The notes under the pieces: model-generated
What the model was told of the DNA's origin: nothing
The model's input: the letters and a program-made list of their open reading frames with translations, nothing else
Databases searched by the model: none
Origin: Eubacteriaceae bacterium
Lineage (GTDB): Bacteria > Bacillota > Clostridia > Lachnospirales > Lachnospiraceae
Length of the DNA stretch: 64,000 nucleotides
NCBI GenBank assembly: GCA_902362455.1
Contig: CABIWJ010000006.1
Coordinates: 63,495-127,494 of the forward strand
Reading direction: 5' to 3'
Made by a program: the position numbers and the translations under genes
Part shown: one piece after another, positions 44,975-55,254 of the stretch
Layout of the letters: each line of letters begins with the position of its first letter
Position numbering within the stretch: position 1 is the stretch's first letter

Positions 44975-46364
44975 TGTTTTTGATATGGTTCCAGGTGGAT
45001 TTTTTAATCCATTATCCAGTGGAAGTAATAATGTTGCAAATGCAGCCTGTCTAATAGAAATATATGATCAATATGACAAGGAAGTTTCCTATCGTATAAG
45101 CAGGAAAGTACTTAGAGACAATTTAGCAATATATATATTGGAAAATCATTTGAAATCCGATGATGAAACAGAAAATGATGATTCTAAACCTATAGATATT
45201 GCTAACAATTTTATTCGAAAATTTATTAGTCCTGATGTTGGATGGCTTATTGAGGAAACAGATGATTCTACGTATGAGAAATACATTGTAATGACGGAAG
45301 CAGGGATTGCACTTGCCGAGTTTCTTAAAAATATTGAGAAACCGGAGAAAGTGGAATACTCTACATATATATACAGTATTTTTAATACATTACAGAGAAA
45401 AGAACAATGGATAGATGATCCATATGTCAATGCAATAAAACCGGTTTTTCAAAATGCAAAAGCATTATCAAAATCACTTAAAAGATTATCGACGTTTATC
45501 CGCAAGAAAATTGAAGAAATGCTAAAGGAAGTGTCATTAGAGACTCTTACAGAAAATTTGCTAGCATATTGTAATGGCGATTTTATAAAAGAATATGCAA
45601 GACTTACTAAACAGCAAAATATTCATATATATAGAAATCAAATTAAACATATGCTTGACCAAATGACAAGTAATCAGGAAGAATTTGAAACGATTGTGCT
45701 TGGCTGTGCAATTGAAGAATCATTAGAGGAATCCGAGGCGGAGAATTATGTGTATGAAATGCTTGCTGCGACTAGAAGATTTCTATCAGAAGATTACGAC
45801 AGGATTATGGCTGATATAAAGCACAAGATAAATATGCATATGCACATTGCGGTGGGACGTATAAGATTTATAAGAAACAATGGAAAAGATAGCCGTGGTA
45901 GTGTAGAGCAATTTATAAAGATACTTAGAGATGCTATGTCAGAAATTGAAATGAAAGATGAGCTTTCAGAAGAAATGAGAAATTTATTCAGATTAGATCG
46001 AAATGAGTATATAGATTTAGCATCTGTACGCTATCCGAGAAAAAATAAATCAATTAGAAAAGTAACAACAAGTGAAGTGGAAATTTTATCAGAGGAAGAC
46101 ATTCTTGCAGCAAAGATGCAGCAGAAGCAAGAAGCATATAATCCATATTCTAAAGATAAAATGAAACAATATATGCAGGAATTAATTGCACATAAACAAG
46201 AGTTACATGCAGATGAAATACCTATGGGTAACAAAGATGAATTATTAGCGGCAATTTCGGCAGTAACATATGGAGAAGAGAATGGATATGATATATCTGT
46301 TGAAGATGGATATATAGAGAGTAATGGACTATTAATTAGACGATTCAATGTAAAGAAAAAATAG
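44967..46364 (+). CDS. jetA: Wadjet protein JetA
   Basis: This 465-residue protein starts MNNVFDMVPGGFFNPLSSGS and matches the JetA family, the kleisin-like subunit of the Wadjet plasmid-defence SMC complex, by position, length and its N-terminal winged-helix pattern (YRISRKVLRDNLAIYIL). The centre is helical, and a segment near the C-terminus (LAAKMQQKQEAYNPYSKDKMKQYMQ in two helices) precedes a small C-terminal domain. The ATG at 44967 overlaps the preceding stop. I believe this variant (DUF5716-type) belongs to the type II Wadjet group, but I could not verify the type. Confidence 0.85.
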   Translation: MNNVFDMVPGGFFNPLSSGSNNVANAACLIEIYDQYDKEVSYRISRKVLRDNLAIYILENHLKSDDETENDDSKPIDIANNFIRKFISPDVGWLIEETDDSTYEKYIVMTEAGIALAEFLKNIEKPEKVEYSTYIYSIFNTLQRKEQWIDDPYVNAIKPVFQNAKALSKSLKRLSTFIRKKIEEMLKEVSLETLTENLLAYCNGDFIKEYARLTKQQNIHIYRNQIKHMLDQMTSNQEEFETIVLGCAIEESLEESEAENYVYEMLAATRRFLSEDYDRIMADIKHKINMHMHIAVGRIRFIRNNGKDSRGSVEQFIKILRDAMSEIEMKDELSEEMRNLFRLDRNEYIDLASVRYPRKNKSIRKVTTSEVEILSEEDILAAKMQQKQEAYNPYSKDKMKQYMQELIAHKQELHADEIPMGNKDELLAAISAVTYGEENGYDISVEDGYIESNGLLIRRFNVKKK

Positions 46365-46374
46365 GAGAATAACA

Positions 46375-47034
46375 ATGGTATTTGATTCATGGGATATGTT
46401 TTCATCATCGGAAAAGGAACTTTTTCAGAGGAGTTGCAGAAGACTTTTAAAAACAACTTTTATTGTGAGAGAGCGTGATGAAGATAGTAAAAAAATATAT
46501 TTTTTTATTTCAAAAAATGAAGATGCATTTAGTGATTATCTTTCGTTAATGGGATTTGATATTGTGGTAGACAAAGATAATGGTGTGGTAATGTTGGTTA
46601 ATGATGGTAATACTAGTGAAAGTGGAAAAATACAGGCGAACAGATTCCCACTTAAGAAAAACGAAAGTATAGTATTATGTTGTCTTTGGATTCTATATTT
46701 AGACCATGTAAGATTAGGAAGTCTTAAGAAACAGATTATTATATCTGTATTTGATTTGCGTAACGAACTTGAAAAATTCGGATTAAAGGAAGAGTTTGAT
46801 GGAAAAACTACAATGGTAGATATTTTAAAATTATTCTCAAAATTTAGCATTTTGGATATATCAGGAAAGATTGGAGAACCGGATTGTAAGATTATAATAT
46901 ATCCATCAATACAATTTGCACTGGATATTGAGAGATTTAAAGAATTTGTAGCTGGGGCCGTTGAAAAGATGAAGAATAAAGGCGATGATGATATTGACGA
47001 AGATGAGGAGGTAGAGGAATTTGAAAGCGAATAG
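46375..47034 (+). CDS. jetB: Wadjet protein JetB
   Basis: This 219-residue protein is predicted to be the KITE-type winged-helix subunit that binds the kleisin of the Wadjet complex, as MukE does in MukBEF. It has SSEKELFQRSCRRLLKTTFIV near the start, QANRFPLKKNESIVLCCLWI in the middle and a very acidic tail (DDDIDEDEEVEEFESE). Identity rests mainly on its place between jetA and the SMC gene. TAGGAG precedes the ATG. It overlaps jetC by 14 bases. Confidence 0.85.
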   Translation: MVFDSWDMFSSSEKELFQRSCRRLLKTTFIVRERDEDSKKIYFFISKNEDAFSDYLSLMGFDIVVDKDNGVVMLVNDGNTSESGKIQANRFPLKKNESIVLCCLWILYLDHVRLGSLKKQIIISVFDLRNELEKFGLKEEFDGKTTMVDILKLFSKFSILDISGKIGEPDCKIIIYPSIQFALDIERFKEFVAGAVEKMKNKGDDDIDEDEEVEEFESE

Positions 47035-50000
47035 AAAGACAGCGACTGGGTTACTTCTTGTACATTGGTCGAGATTTTCACACATTAATATAAAACTTGA
47101 GGGTTCATCACTTATTACGGGAGTTAATGGAACCGGAAAATCTACAATTCTTGATGCAATCACTTATCTTCTTACCGGAAATACCCAATTTAATATAGCA
47201 GCTAAAGATAGAGACAGGAACATAGCAGCTTATGTAAGAGGTGATACAAAAAGTGATGGTAAAGCAAGATATTTGAGAGATGGGGATGTAGTAAGTTATA
47301 TTGCTATGGAATTTTTCTCACCTGAAGAGAATGATTATTTTGTTACATTAGTCTGCATTGAAATGGTAAGTGAACAATTACGTCCGGCTAGCTGGCATAT
47401 TGCAAGGAATGCCAGATTAGCAGATATAAATTTTTATAAAGTTGATGGAAATAAGTTAAGTGTAACACCAAAGAATCTCTTGCAGGTAAAAGGAAAAAGA
47501 ATCAGTTCTAAAGATTTTTTGGGAAGAGATAAGGGAACAGAGCAGGTAATAAGAGCACTTGGACTTAGATGTTCAGTGAGTAAATATCGTTCAAAACTTG
47601 TTAAGATGATGGCATTTGATCCACAGAAAAATATAGATAAATTTATTCAGGAATGTGTATTAGAACCAGGTGAGATGACATCTTTAGCATCATTACGTGA
47701 GCAGCGTGCAAATTATGATGCAATACAGGAAGCATATAACTCTATGTGTTTAAGTAAGAATAAATTAGAAGAAATAGAGAAACAAACCCGTATATATGAA
47801 CAGAAATGTGATGACTATAATAAAAGAAAATTAATATTCTTATATCAGGAATGGAAGAGGTCTGAAGAAGATATAGGAAGAATTATTGATAAATCTGATA
47901 TTGAGAATGCTGCATTAAAAACACTTGAACAACAATCAGAAATAATAAAAGATGAGTTAAGTGCGGCAAGAGAAAGACTTGATAAGGCGGAGCATAGTGA
48001 TACATTTCAGGGAATTGATGAGATTATTAAGGATAGAGAACGACAGTTGGATAATATAAATAATAAAATTAAAGTTGTTGAGAAGAATTATGAACAGCTT
48101 ATTAAATTATCTGAAAAAATTTCTGCTGCCTTGTCAGTATTGAATAAATATGATGTTGATAAAGAGAAATTTAATGTCCTGATTAATCTTGTAGATGAAG
48201 AAATTGCATCCAATAACAAGAGAGAATCATTTATTCAATTTGCCAAGGTTGTGAGTGAAACAATAGAGAATATCAGAAATGATGAGTTTAGGCTCAAAGA
48301 ACAAAGAAATTTATTAAACGAAGAGCTTTCGGAACTCGAAAAACAGAAGAGACAATTAGAAAGCAATCAATTTGTATATGAAAAAGTATTTTTAGATGCC
48401 AGGGAACTTATTCAGAGAGAATTCAAAAAGCAGGGAATATCAACTGATGTACGTTTCTTTGTTGAATTGATTAGTGATATCAAGGAATCAAAATGGAGAA
48501 AAGCAATTGAAACTTTTCTGGGAAATAAGAGATTTAATATTATTGTTGATGGTAAGTATTGCGGAAAGGCATTAGAAATAGTAAATGCAAATCCTGCACT
48601 TAAGAGCAAAGTGGTTATTACAGATAAATTACCGGATAGTGAAATAAAGAAAGATTCAGCAGCATCTTTGTTAGAAATAAGTAATGTATATGCACGTAGA
48701 TATGCTAATTATCTTCTGAATGGAATCCATCTGTGTGACTCAATTGAAGAGTTGCATGATTATCCTTTGGGTGGAATAATGACAAATGGAATGCTTAGTA
48801 AAAGCTATGCTGTTAGTAAGATGGATATGAGTAGAACCAAACTTTTTATAGGACAGGATGCTATTAAGCAACAATTAGAAGAGACAAAGAAAGAGATTGA
48901 GAATAAGAGAAAAAATGTTGAATTATTATCAGAAAATATTCAGGAAAAGAATCAACAGAAGGATAAACTTAGCTTTGAATGGAAAGTAGATAATTATAAT
49001 TTTGATGCTCCAGATGAATTAAACAAAATGAAAGAGGAGCAGATAAATATAACTGCAGAAATTGAAAAATACAAGAAAGACCCATCATTTATGGCCGTTT
49101 TAGAGGAAAGGGAAAAGGCCAGGAAAGAAGTGGAAAGGATTGAAAAAGATAAAGAAAAATTACAGAAAGAAATTGGTGGCTCAGAAGAAAAAATAAGAAA
49201 TTACGAAAGTAATATTGAAGAGAGAAAAATTAGTTCTAAAAATATGCATCAGATTTTCGAAGAAGAAGCAAAACAATTAGAAACTTATAGGATATCAGCA
49301 ATTGAAGAGTATGAAGAACTAAGACAAAAACAACATAGTGTAACTGTAATTACCAAGAAAACGGTGGATAGTTGGGAAAAACAAAAGAATGATGCAGCAG
49401 AAGAACTAGAAAAGCTGCATTTTGATTATTGCAGAATTAGTGGCAGTGATAGTTTATTCAAAGGAGTGTCTTACATCAATTATTACCGAGATGAATATAG
49501 AAAACTTGCAAATGTTAAAATTGAAGAGGCTCAGATTAAACTGGAAGAACAAAGTAAAAGGCTTCAAAGTGCATTTGTGGGTGACTTCGTAGCAGAGTTA
49601 GACGAGGCAATCAGAGAAGCAAAAAGCGAAATTGACCAGATTAACATCGAACTTAGAAAACTTCCGTTTGGTGCAGATACTTATAAGTTTATGATGGAAG
49701 AACGTCCTGAAAGAAAATTGTTTTTTGATATCTGTAAACGATTACATAATTATCTTGATAATGCAGAATTTTATCTTAATTCAATTAAAGATGATGAGGC
49801 TGCTGAAAGAGAATTAAAGGATTTTCTTGATATAGTTCTTGCAGAAGAAGATGAAAGTGAATATACAGATTATCGAAAGTATTTTACATATGACATGAAG
49901 ATTACAAGTAAACAAGGTGACGAAATTGTAACAGCCAATTATTCAAATAAGCAGGGCTCAGCAAGTAATGGAGAAAAACAAACACCATACTTTATTATTC

Positions 50001-50275
50001 TTGCTGCCAGTCTTATGCAATGTTATGACAGAAAAAGGTGTTGTGCAAGACTTGCATTTATCGATGAGGCATTCTCAGCATTGTCAAAAGAAAGAATTGA
50101 GCAGATGGTAAAGTATCTTGAAAAAAATGATTTTCAGGTACTATATGCTGCACCACCTGAAAAGATTAACAGTATAGGCAGATATATTCAATCTACAATC
50201 GGTTTAATTCCGAAAGGAAGATACACCTATGCGATTGAGGGCCTGGTAGAAGCATCTGAGATAGAAGGTGAATAA
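47021..50275 (+). CDS. jetC: Wadjet SMC-like ATPase JetC
   Basis: This 1084-residue MukB/SbcC-like ATPase has Walker A GVNGTGKST at residues 34-42, a long coiled coil (about residues 230-480 and 640-900) interrupted by a hinge-like globular region near 490-610, and Walker B LAFIDEAFSAL close to the C-terminus after the SNKQGSASNGEKQ signature-like segment. In Wadjet it extrudes DNA loops and detects small circular DNA such as plasmids. Translation starts at TTG 47021 behind AGGAGGT, inside the end of jetB. Length fits the family. Confidence 0.93.
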   Translation: MKANRKTATGLLLVHWSRFSHINIKLEGSSLITGVNGTGKSTILDAITYLLTGNTQFNIAAKDRDRNIAAYVRGDTKSDGKARYLRDGDVVSYIAMEFFSPEENDYFVTLVCIEMVSEQLRPASWHIARNARLADINFYKVDGNKLSVTPKNLLQVKGKRISSKDFLGRDKGTEQVIRALGLRCSVSKYRSKLVKMMAFDPQKNIDKFIQECVLEPGEMTSLASLREQRANYDAIQEAYNSMCLSKNKLEEIEKQTRIYEQKCDDYNKRKLIFLYQEWKRSEEDIGRIIDKSDIENAALKTLEQQSEIIKDELSAARERLDKAEHSDTFQGIDEIIKDRERQLDNINNKIKVVEKNYEQLIKLSEKISAALSVLNKYDVDKEKFNVLINLVDEEIASNNKRESFIQFAKVVSETIENIRNDEFRLKEQRNLLNEELSELEKQKRQLESNQFVYEKVFLDARELIQREFKKQGISTDVRFFVELISDIKESKWRKAIETFLGNKRFNIIVDGKYCGKALEIVNANPALKSKVVITDKLPDSEIKKDSAASLLEISNVYARRYANYLLNGIHLCDSIEELHDYPLGGIMTNGMLSKSYAVSKMDMSRTKLFIGQDAIKQQLEETKKEIENKRKNVELLSENIQEKNQQKDKLSFEWKVDNYNFDAPDELNKMKEEQINITAEIEKYKKDPSFMAVLEEREKARKEVERIEKDKEKLQKEIGGSEEKIRNYESNIEERKISSKNMHQIFEEEAKQLETYRISAIEEYEELRQKQHSVTVITKKTVDSWEKQKNDAAEELEKLHFDYCRISGSDSLFKGVSYINYYRDEYRKLANVKIEEAQIKLEEQSKRLQSAFVGDFVAELDEAIREAKSEIDQINIELRKLPFGADTYKFMMEERPERKLFFDICKRLHNYLDNAEFYLNSIKDDEAAERELKDFLDIVLAEEDESEYTDYRKYFTYDMKITSKQGDEIVTANYSNKQGSASNGEKQTPYFIILAASLMQCYDRKRCCARLAFIDEAFSALSKERIEQMVKYLEKNDFQVLYAAPPEKINSIGRYIQSTIGLIPKGRYTYAIEGLVEASEIEGE

Positions 50276-50276
50276 A

Positions 50277-51521
50277 ATGACACTTTCAGATTATCAAAAT
50301 AAAATATTAGAGAAATTACTTGATAAATATGAACGAAGTAAACAGAATTATGATTCTACAGAAAAACTACGTGCTATAATGATTAAACCAACGGATATCT
50401 ATAAAGATTATGATTCAGATTATTCAGATATTGATGAGCAAAGTGAATTCGAAACAGATATATCAGAACTTGTAAACGAAGAATATATAACAATCAGAAG
50501 AAAAGAAAAAATAATTTCAAGGATTGTTCTAAATGTTGATTCACTAGATAAAATATATACTCTAATGAAAAGAGAGCCAAGAAAGTTAGCAATTCAGAAT
50601 GAGATAAATCTATATAAAGAATGGATTGGAAAGAATGAGTTGATTAGTTGTTATTGCACACATCAGATAGAATTGCTTAAAAACAGTAAAACGGCAAAAT
50701 ATAAAATAAAAGTCGCAGAGAATCTACTAAGACTATTAGAATTTGTACTTTCTAACAGACAAATGATTTTAGAAAGAGAACTTTCAATTGCTGTATTTGG
50801 AGATACAAAAATATTTGAGAAAGAATATAGAAATAAATTATTATACGTTTTAAAAACATATGGTAATTATAATGACTTAATTTCAGAAATTGAGGAAGAA
50901 AAGGGTAATGAAAAAGAAGAAAGGGAAGAAATAGAGCATAGTATTCTGGAAGAATTAAATATATATTCAAATCCAAAGTATGTATATTTTAAAGGCTGTG
51001 CAGAGATTACATTTGAGGATGGCAATAGTTATAAATTGTCATCAGATATTCCGATTGCATTACCGATGGATAAATTGAATACGATTAAATCTTTTATGAT
51101 AAGTGATTCAGCAATAATGACTGTAGAAAACCTGGCAAGTTATAATCGAATATATGAAAAAGATTATTTTGTTATATATTTAGCAGGATATCATAACATA
51201 GCCAAACAGTCTCTGATAAAACTTATTGCATCTCAAAATGATGTAAAAGAGTGGTATCATTTTGGTGATATCGATCCGGATGGATTTCTCATATTAGAGA
51301 ATTTGAAAAAGAAAACGGGTATAAATTTTAAACCTGTATATATGAGTATTAATGAGTTGAAAAAATATGAAAAGTATACAAAAAAACTTGAGGATAATGA
51401 TACGACTAAAGCACAGGGACTTATCAATAAAGGATTATATGTAGATATAATGGAATATATGTTGAAAAATAATGTGAAACTAGAACAGGAAATTGTAAGT
51501 TGGATGAATGGGGTTGGATGA
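50277..51521 (+). CDS. jetD: Wadjet nuclease subunit JetD
   Basis: This 414-residue protein has a C-terminal Toprim-like domain with a DxD motif in WYHFGDIDPDGFLILENL and the upstream acidic/hydrophobic strand VIYLAGYHN, as in JetD (DUF2220, topoisomerase-VI-like). JetD cleaves DNA loaded in the SMC motor. The N-terminal half carries a winged-helix-like region (SELVNEEYITIRRKEKIISR). I prefer ATG 50277, eight bases after AAGG; GTG 50268 is in frame and would overlap jetC. It completes the four-gene Wadjet set. Confidence 0.92.
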   Translation: MTLSDYQNKILEKLLDKYERSKQNYDSTEKLRAIMIKPTDIYKDYDSDYSDIDEQSEFETDISELVNEEYITIRRKEKIISRIVLNVDSLDKIYTLMKREPRKLAIQNEINLYKEWIGKNELISCYCTHQIELLKNSKTAKYKIKVAENLLRLLEFVLSNRQMILERELSIAVFGDTKIFEKEYRNKLLYVLKTYGNYNDLISEIEEEKGNEKEEREEIEHSILEELNIYSNPKYVYFKGCAEITFEDGNSYKLSSDIPIALPMDKLNTIKSFMISDSAIMTVENLASYNRIYEKDYFVIYLAGYHNIAKQSLIKLIASQNDVKEWYHFGDIDPDGFLILENLKKKTGINFKPVYMSINELKKYEKYTKKLEDNDTTKAQGLINKGLYVDIMEYMLKNNVKLEQEIVSWMNGVG

Positions 51522-51616
51522 CAAAATGTATAGAGTGGCGATGGTGTGATGATTATGAAAATGTAATGGAACAAGCGGATAAATTACATAAAGAAATATA
51601 TGAAGGAGATTGTAGT

Positions 51617-53374
51617 ATGAATACATATGTGATGTCTGATATCCATGGATGTTATGATGAATTTCAGCAGATGCTTGAAAAGATTCATTTTAGCGACAGA
51701 GATTTGCTGATTTGTGCTGGAGATTATATTGACCGGGGTGCAAAGAATTATGAAATGATGAGTTGGATCAGCAATGCACCTAAGAACGTGATTTTTGTAA
51801 GAGGAAATCACGATGAAGAGTTCCTGACAAACATTCACATAATGAAATATGTATGTGATGAGGCAGAACTGGATGAGAATAGTATTGAAGATTCCATAAC
51901 TCTGTATAAAGCAGTTCAAAAATTCGCCGAGTAGAATAATAATATATTTTTTGATTATTATGGAACAATCGGGAAGCTTATTAATGAGGAATTGGTTTCA
52001 TTTGCATTACTTTGTGACTGGGCGAAAATAGTTGAAAGAATGCCGTACTTCTATAAAATAGATATAAATAAGAGAACTTGTATCGTTGTTCATGCAGGAT
52101 ATATTGAAAGCCTTGACCATGTTGATACAGAGGAATCTTACGAAAGTATCGAGGATTTTTATTTACATGCCAGAGATGATGCATATATGTGTGGTGGAAT
52201 TGAGCATGGAATGATTATTGCCGGACATACACCAACAATAAAGTACGAGGAATTTCCTTATAACAATGGCAGTGTTTATCGAATGTATGATGAAAGCCTG
52301 GATTGCATTTTCTATGATATAGATTGCGGATGTGTGATGGGAAGTGTACAGGAAAATGCAAAGTTGGCATGTATTAGACTGGAAGATGAGAAAATCTATT
52401 ATGTAGGGACATCTGACTATGTCAAAAGTAAAAAACTATATCTTGACGGGATGATGGGGCTGGTAACAGGCGATGCTCTTGGAGTTCCGGTGGAGTTTAC
52501 AAGCAGGGAGAAAATGCAGGAACACCCTGTCGTAGATATGACAGGCTATGGAACGTATCCGGTTCCGCCAGGCTCATGGTCTGATGACAGCAGTATGGCA
52601 TTGGCATCCCTATCTGCATTGCATAGCGATGGGATTAATTTGAAAAAGATTATGGATAACTTTGTGGATTGGGAAGAAAATGGCAAATTCACACCGGCAG
52701 GAGAGATGTTTGATGAAGGGGTTACGTGTAGTTTCGCAATTTATAATTATAAGCAATTTGAAAATGTGGCTACATGTGGTCAGGATAGAGAAAACAGCAA
52801 TGGAAATGGTTCTCTGATGAGGATACTTCCGGTGTGTATTTATCTGAAGTATTTGCAGGATGAATGTGGATTAAAGGACGAAACATGTTTAGAAATTGTA
52901 CATAAGATGTCGGCATTAACACATGCACATTTAAGAAGCAAAATGTCATGTGGCATCTATTTTTACTGTGTAAGGGAACTTGCAAAGAGAAATAAGCCAT
53001 TAGAGGAATTATTACAAAATGCAGTGGATTTATCTTTTTCATTTTATGAGCAGAATAATGACAGCAAGAAAGAGTTAGAGCATTTTAGCAGAATAAGAAA
53101 TATGGAAGAATTAAGTAAAATTCCGATAGAACAGATAAACAGCGGAGGCTATGTGATAGAGTCCATCGAAGCAGTACTATGGTGTCTGCTCAATACATCA
53201 GATTTCAAAGATTGCGTGTTGAAAGCAGTAAACTTGGGGGATGATACCGATACGACAGCGGCAATTGCAGGAGGATTGGCTGGAATATATTACGGATATA
53301 AGAATATACCGGAACACTGGTTAGAAACAATTATTCGCAGGGAGTGGATAGAAGATTTATGTAGAATGATTTAA
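51617..53374 (+). pseudogene. Metallophosphoesterase - ADP-ribosylglycohydrolase fusion with an internal amber stop
   Basis: One continuous frame of 586 codons is interrupted only by TAG at 51932-51934. The N-terminal part is a calcineurin-like phosphoesterase (MSDIHGCYDEF, GDYIDRG, VRGNHDEE, later VVHAGY and AGHTPT). From about residue 280 it is an ADP-ribosylglycohydrolase of the DraG type (GLVTGDALGVPVEF, GSWSDDSSMALASL, NGNGSLMRILP, NLGDDTDTTAAIAGGLAG), with all metal-binding acids present. KFAE-stop-NNNIFFDYYGTI reads through naturally with one residue replaced; a single C-to-T change of CAG would create the stop. The second half (from GTG or an internal start near 51992) could still be made. 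GGAG lies before ATG 51617. Confidence 0.8.
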
Positions 53375-53441
53375 ACTTTTTTACAAAATCATGTTGAGAA
53401 ACACCTAGCAGATAGAAGGTTTATGTAGAATGATTTAAACT
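53347..53441 (+). repeat. 31-bp direct repeat at the end of the glycohydrolase gene
   Basis: 53347-53377 and 53411-53441 are identical except for one base. The unit encodes the last residues (EDLCRMI) plus stop, so the 3' end of the gene is present twice, 64 bases apart. Confidence 0.8.
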
Positions 53442-53498
53442 ATATGAGAAGCACGGGAAATATGGCATAGATAAAGGAGTAAGGCAAGGGTGTTATCA

Positions 53499-53612
53499 AT
53501 GTTCTGGCATATCGGTTCAGTAAAAGCAACAAGATTTTCAAAAACTGATTGTAAGTTTACTAAAAAATCCTATTTAGAGCGTGTGATTTTTGAAACACCT
53601 AATATTTATTAA
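53499..53612 (+). CDS. Small hypothetical protein or fragment
   Basis: A 37-codon frame begins MFWHIGSVKATRFSKTDCKF after AAGGCAAGGG. It is basic and not recognised. It lies in the scrambled zone between the glycohydrolase and the LysR fragment, so it may be a gene remnant. Confidence 0.3.
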   Translation: MFWHIGSVKATRFSKTDCKFTKKSYLERVIFETPNIY

Positions 53613-53633
53613 TGATTGAAGGAGGTGCCCCCA

Positions 53634-53801
53634 GTGGCAGATATAAGAAAAACACATGATTTCGACGTTAAGCGGCTTGATAAGTTCCGTGGCCGGAACA
53701 TCAATTACATAGAACTGGTAGATTATTTTATTGCTGACGATTGCGCAACCCTTGGTTTTAATATGGACAAATGTTATATTAAAGATATAGATGATATTTA
53801 G
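53634..53801 (+). CDS. Hypothetical protein fragment fused to repeat sequence
   Basis: A 55-codon frame starts at GTG 53634 behind GGAGG and reads ADIRKTHDFDVKRLDKFRGR and on to FNMDKCYIKDIDDI. The last 11 residues (KCYIKDIDDI and the stop) come from the 279-bp repeat that starts at 53769; the same ending occurs in a 28-codon frame at 55201. So the gene appears truncated by the repeat. The ribosome site is good, but the family is unknown. Confidence 0.4.
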   Translation: MADIRKTHDFDVKRLDKFRGRNINYIELVDYFIADDCATLGFNMDKCYIKDIDDI

Positions 53802-54047
53802 GATGCAATATGATAGAATAGTTACAACAAAAAAGCAGGAATATGAAAATATGGAATTAAGACTATTACGCTATTTTCTGACAGTAGCAAAAGAACAGAG
53901 CTTTACAAAAGCAGCAGAACAATTGTATATTACACAACCAACGCTTTCAAGACAAATGGCGGCATTTGAAGAGAAGCTTGGAGTAACATTATTTATTCGA
54001 AGTGGGAAGAAGGTTTCGCTTACTGATGAGGGGATTCTATTAAAAAG
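53769..54047 (+). repeat. 279-bp direct repeat, left copy
   Basis: Identical to 55255-55533 except for one base. It contains the first 66 codons of the LysR gene plus about 80 bases upstream. The two copies flank the macro-domain gene. Confidence 0.9.
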
Positions 54048-54090
54048 AATTGAAAGAGATAACATTGACAAATATAAGAAAAGCCTTTAA
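53851..54090 (+). pseudogene. Truncated LysR-type regulator
   Basis: The first 66 codons are identical at the protein level to the LysR gene at 55337 (MELRLLRYFLTVAKEQSFTK, the HTH and part of the linker). The frame then diverges after LLKR into IERDNIDKYKKSL and stops. The effector domain is missing. It is a product of the 279-bp duplication. A free HTH peptide could in principle interfere with the full-length regulator, but I regard it as debris. Confidence 0.8.
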
Positions 54091-54184
54091 CCTAAAAAGA
54101 GAAGTGATTATGGATATTGTGAAATCTAAGCCGATATTTGTTATGAATATTAAGAGAAACAAATTAATGTAAGGAGCAAAGAAA

Positions 54185-55150
54185 TTGATACAGAATAAAA
54201 CGAATAAACCTATTTATTTAACAATGCAGAATATTAATGAGATATCGGAATATGATATTATAGCTTGGACTTTTGCTCAGCTTGGAGCAATGGGGTGTCC
54301 GGGTGAGATTACGATTATAACAATTCATGGGAATGCTATGTGGCTATATAGATTCAGTTATATACATAATGAAAACCTAGAGGTAGAAGTAAGGAGAAGA
54401 TTTCCGAATACAATAACAAAAGAACCTAAAGAGATGAAACACATAGGTATGGGTATGGGAAATGGTTTATATCTAAAAAAAATGCTTGTTTCAGAATTTG
54501 AAAGAAGGCTAAAAGAATCTGGAAAGCACATATATTCAAGTCATGTTAGGTTAATCTATGAAACTGTTTCAAATATGAATTATAAAAGTCAAAGCAAAAG
54601 CAATGTCAAGGCGAAGAAAATGTACTTAATCAAGACGCTAAAAGGCGATATTACGAAAATAACAGATGCACAGGCAATCGTGAATGCAGCAAACAACTCT
54701 CTTCTTGGTGGAGGCGGTGTAGATGGTGCGATTCACAGAGCAGCAGGACCGGAACTTTTGGCAGAGTGTAGGACACTTCATGGATGTGAAACAGGAGGAG
54801 TAAAAATTACAAAGGCATATAATCTGCCATGTAAGTATGTGATTCATACTGTGGGACCGATATGGAAAGGTGGCAAGAATAAAGAAGAGGAACTTCTTGC
54901 TAACTGTTATTTTAACTCATTGAAGCTGGCAATGGATAATGGAATCAGGTCTATTGCATTTCCTTCTATATCAACGGGAGCATATAGTTTTCCAGTTGAA
55001 CAGGCAGCAAAAATTGCAGTACATACAGTAAACAGATTCTTACAGGATAATCAGGATTGCTTTGAACTGGTGGAGTGGGTACTATTTGATACTCATACTG
55101 AATCGGTGTATGAAGCCGAGGTTAATAAGATATATGAGGAGAATGAGTAG
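54185..55150 (+). CDS. Macro-domain protein with a novel N-terminal domain
   Basis: This 321-residue protein has a C-terminal macro domain of the MacroD type ([69 protein letters not shown]), predicted to bind or hydrolyse ADP-ribose or O-acetyl-ADP-ribose. The first 135 residues ([52 protein letters not shown]) form a separate domain that I have seen only in Lachnospiraceae-like hypotheticals and cannot name. Start is TTG 54185, eight bases after AAGGAG. Together with the glycohydrolase it forms an ADP-ribose-processing neighbourhood. Confidence 0.82.
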   Translation: MIQNKTNKPIYLTMQNINEISEYDIIAWTFAQLGAMGCPGEITIITIHGNAMWLYRFSYIHNENLEVEVRRRFPNTITKEPKEMKHIGMGMGNGLYLKKMLVSEFERRLKESGKHIYSSHVRLIYETVSNMNYKSQSKSNVKAKKMYLIKTLKGDITKITDAQAIVNAANNSLLGGGGVDGAIHRAAGPELLAECRTLHGCETGGVKITKAYNLPCKYVIHTVGPIWKGGKNKEEELLANCYFNSLKLAMDNGIRSIAFPSISTGAYSFPVEQAAKIAVHTVNRFLQDNQDCFELVEWVLFDTHTESVYEAEVNKIYEENE

Positions 55151-55254
55151 TATTTAAAAAATATTATGATTGAAATAGCTCTGATAACAAAGAGGAATGA
55201 ATGATAGATATAGAAAAAATAGCAATGACATTTGGAATAAGTTTCAAGACTGTA

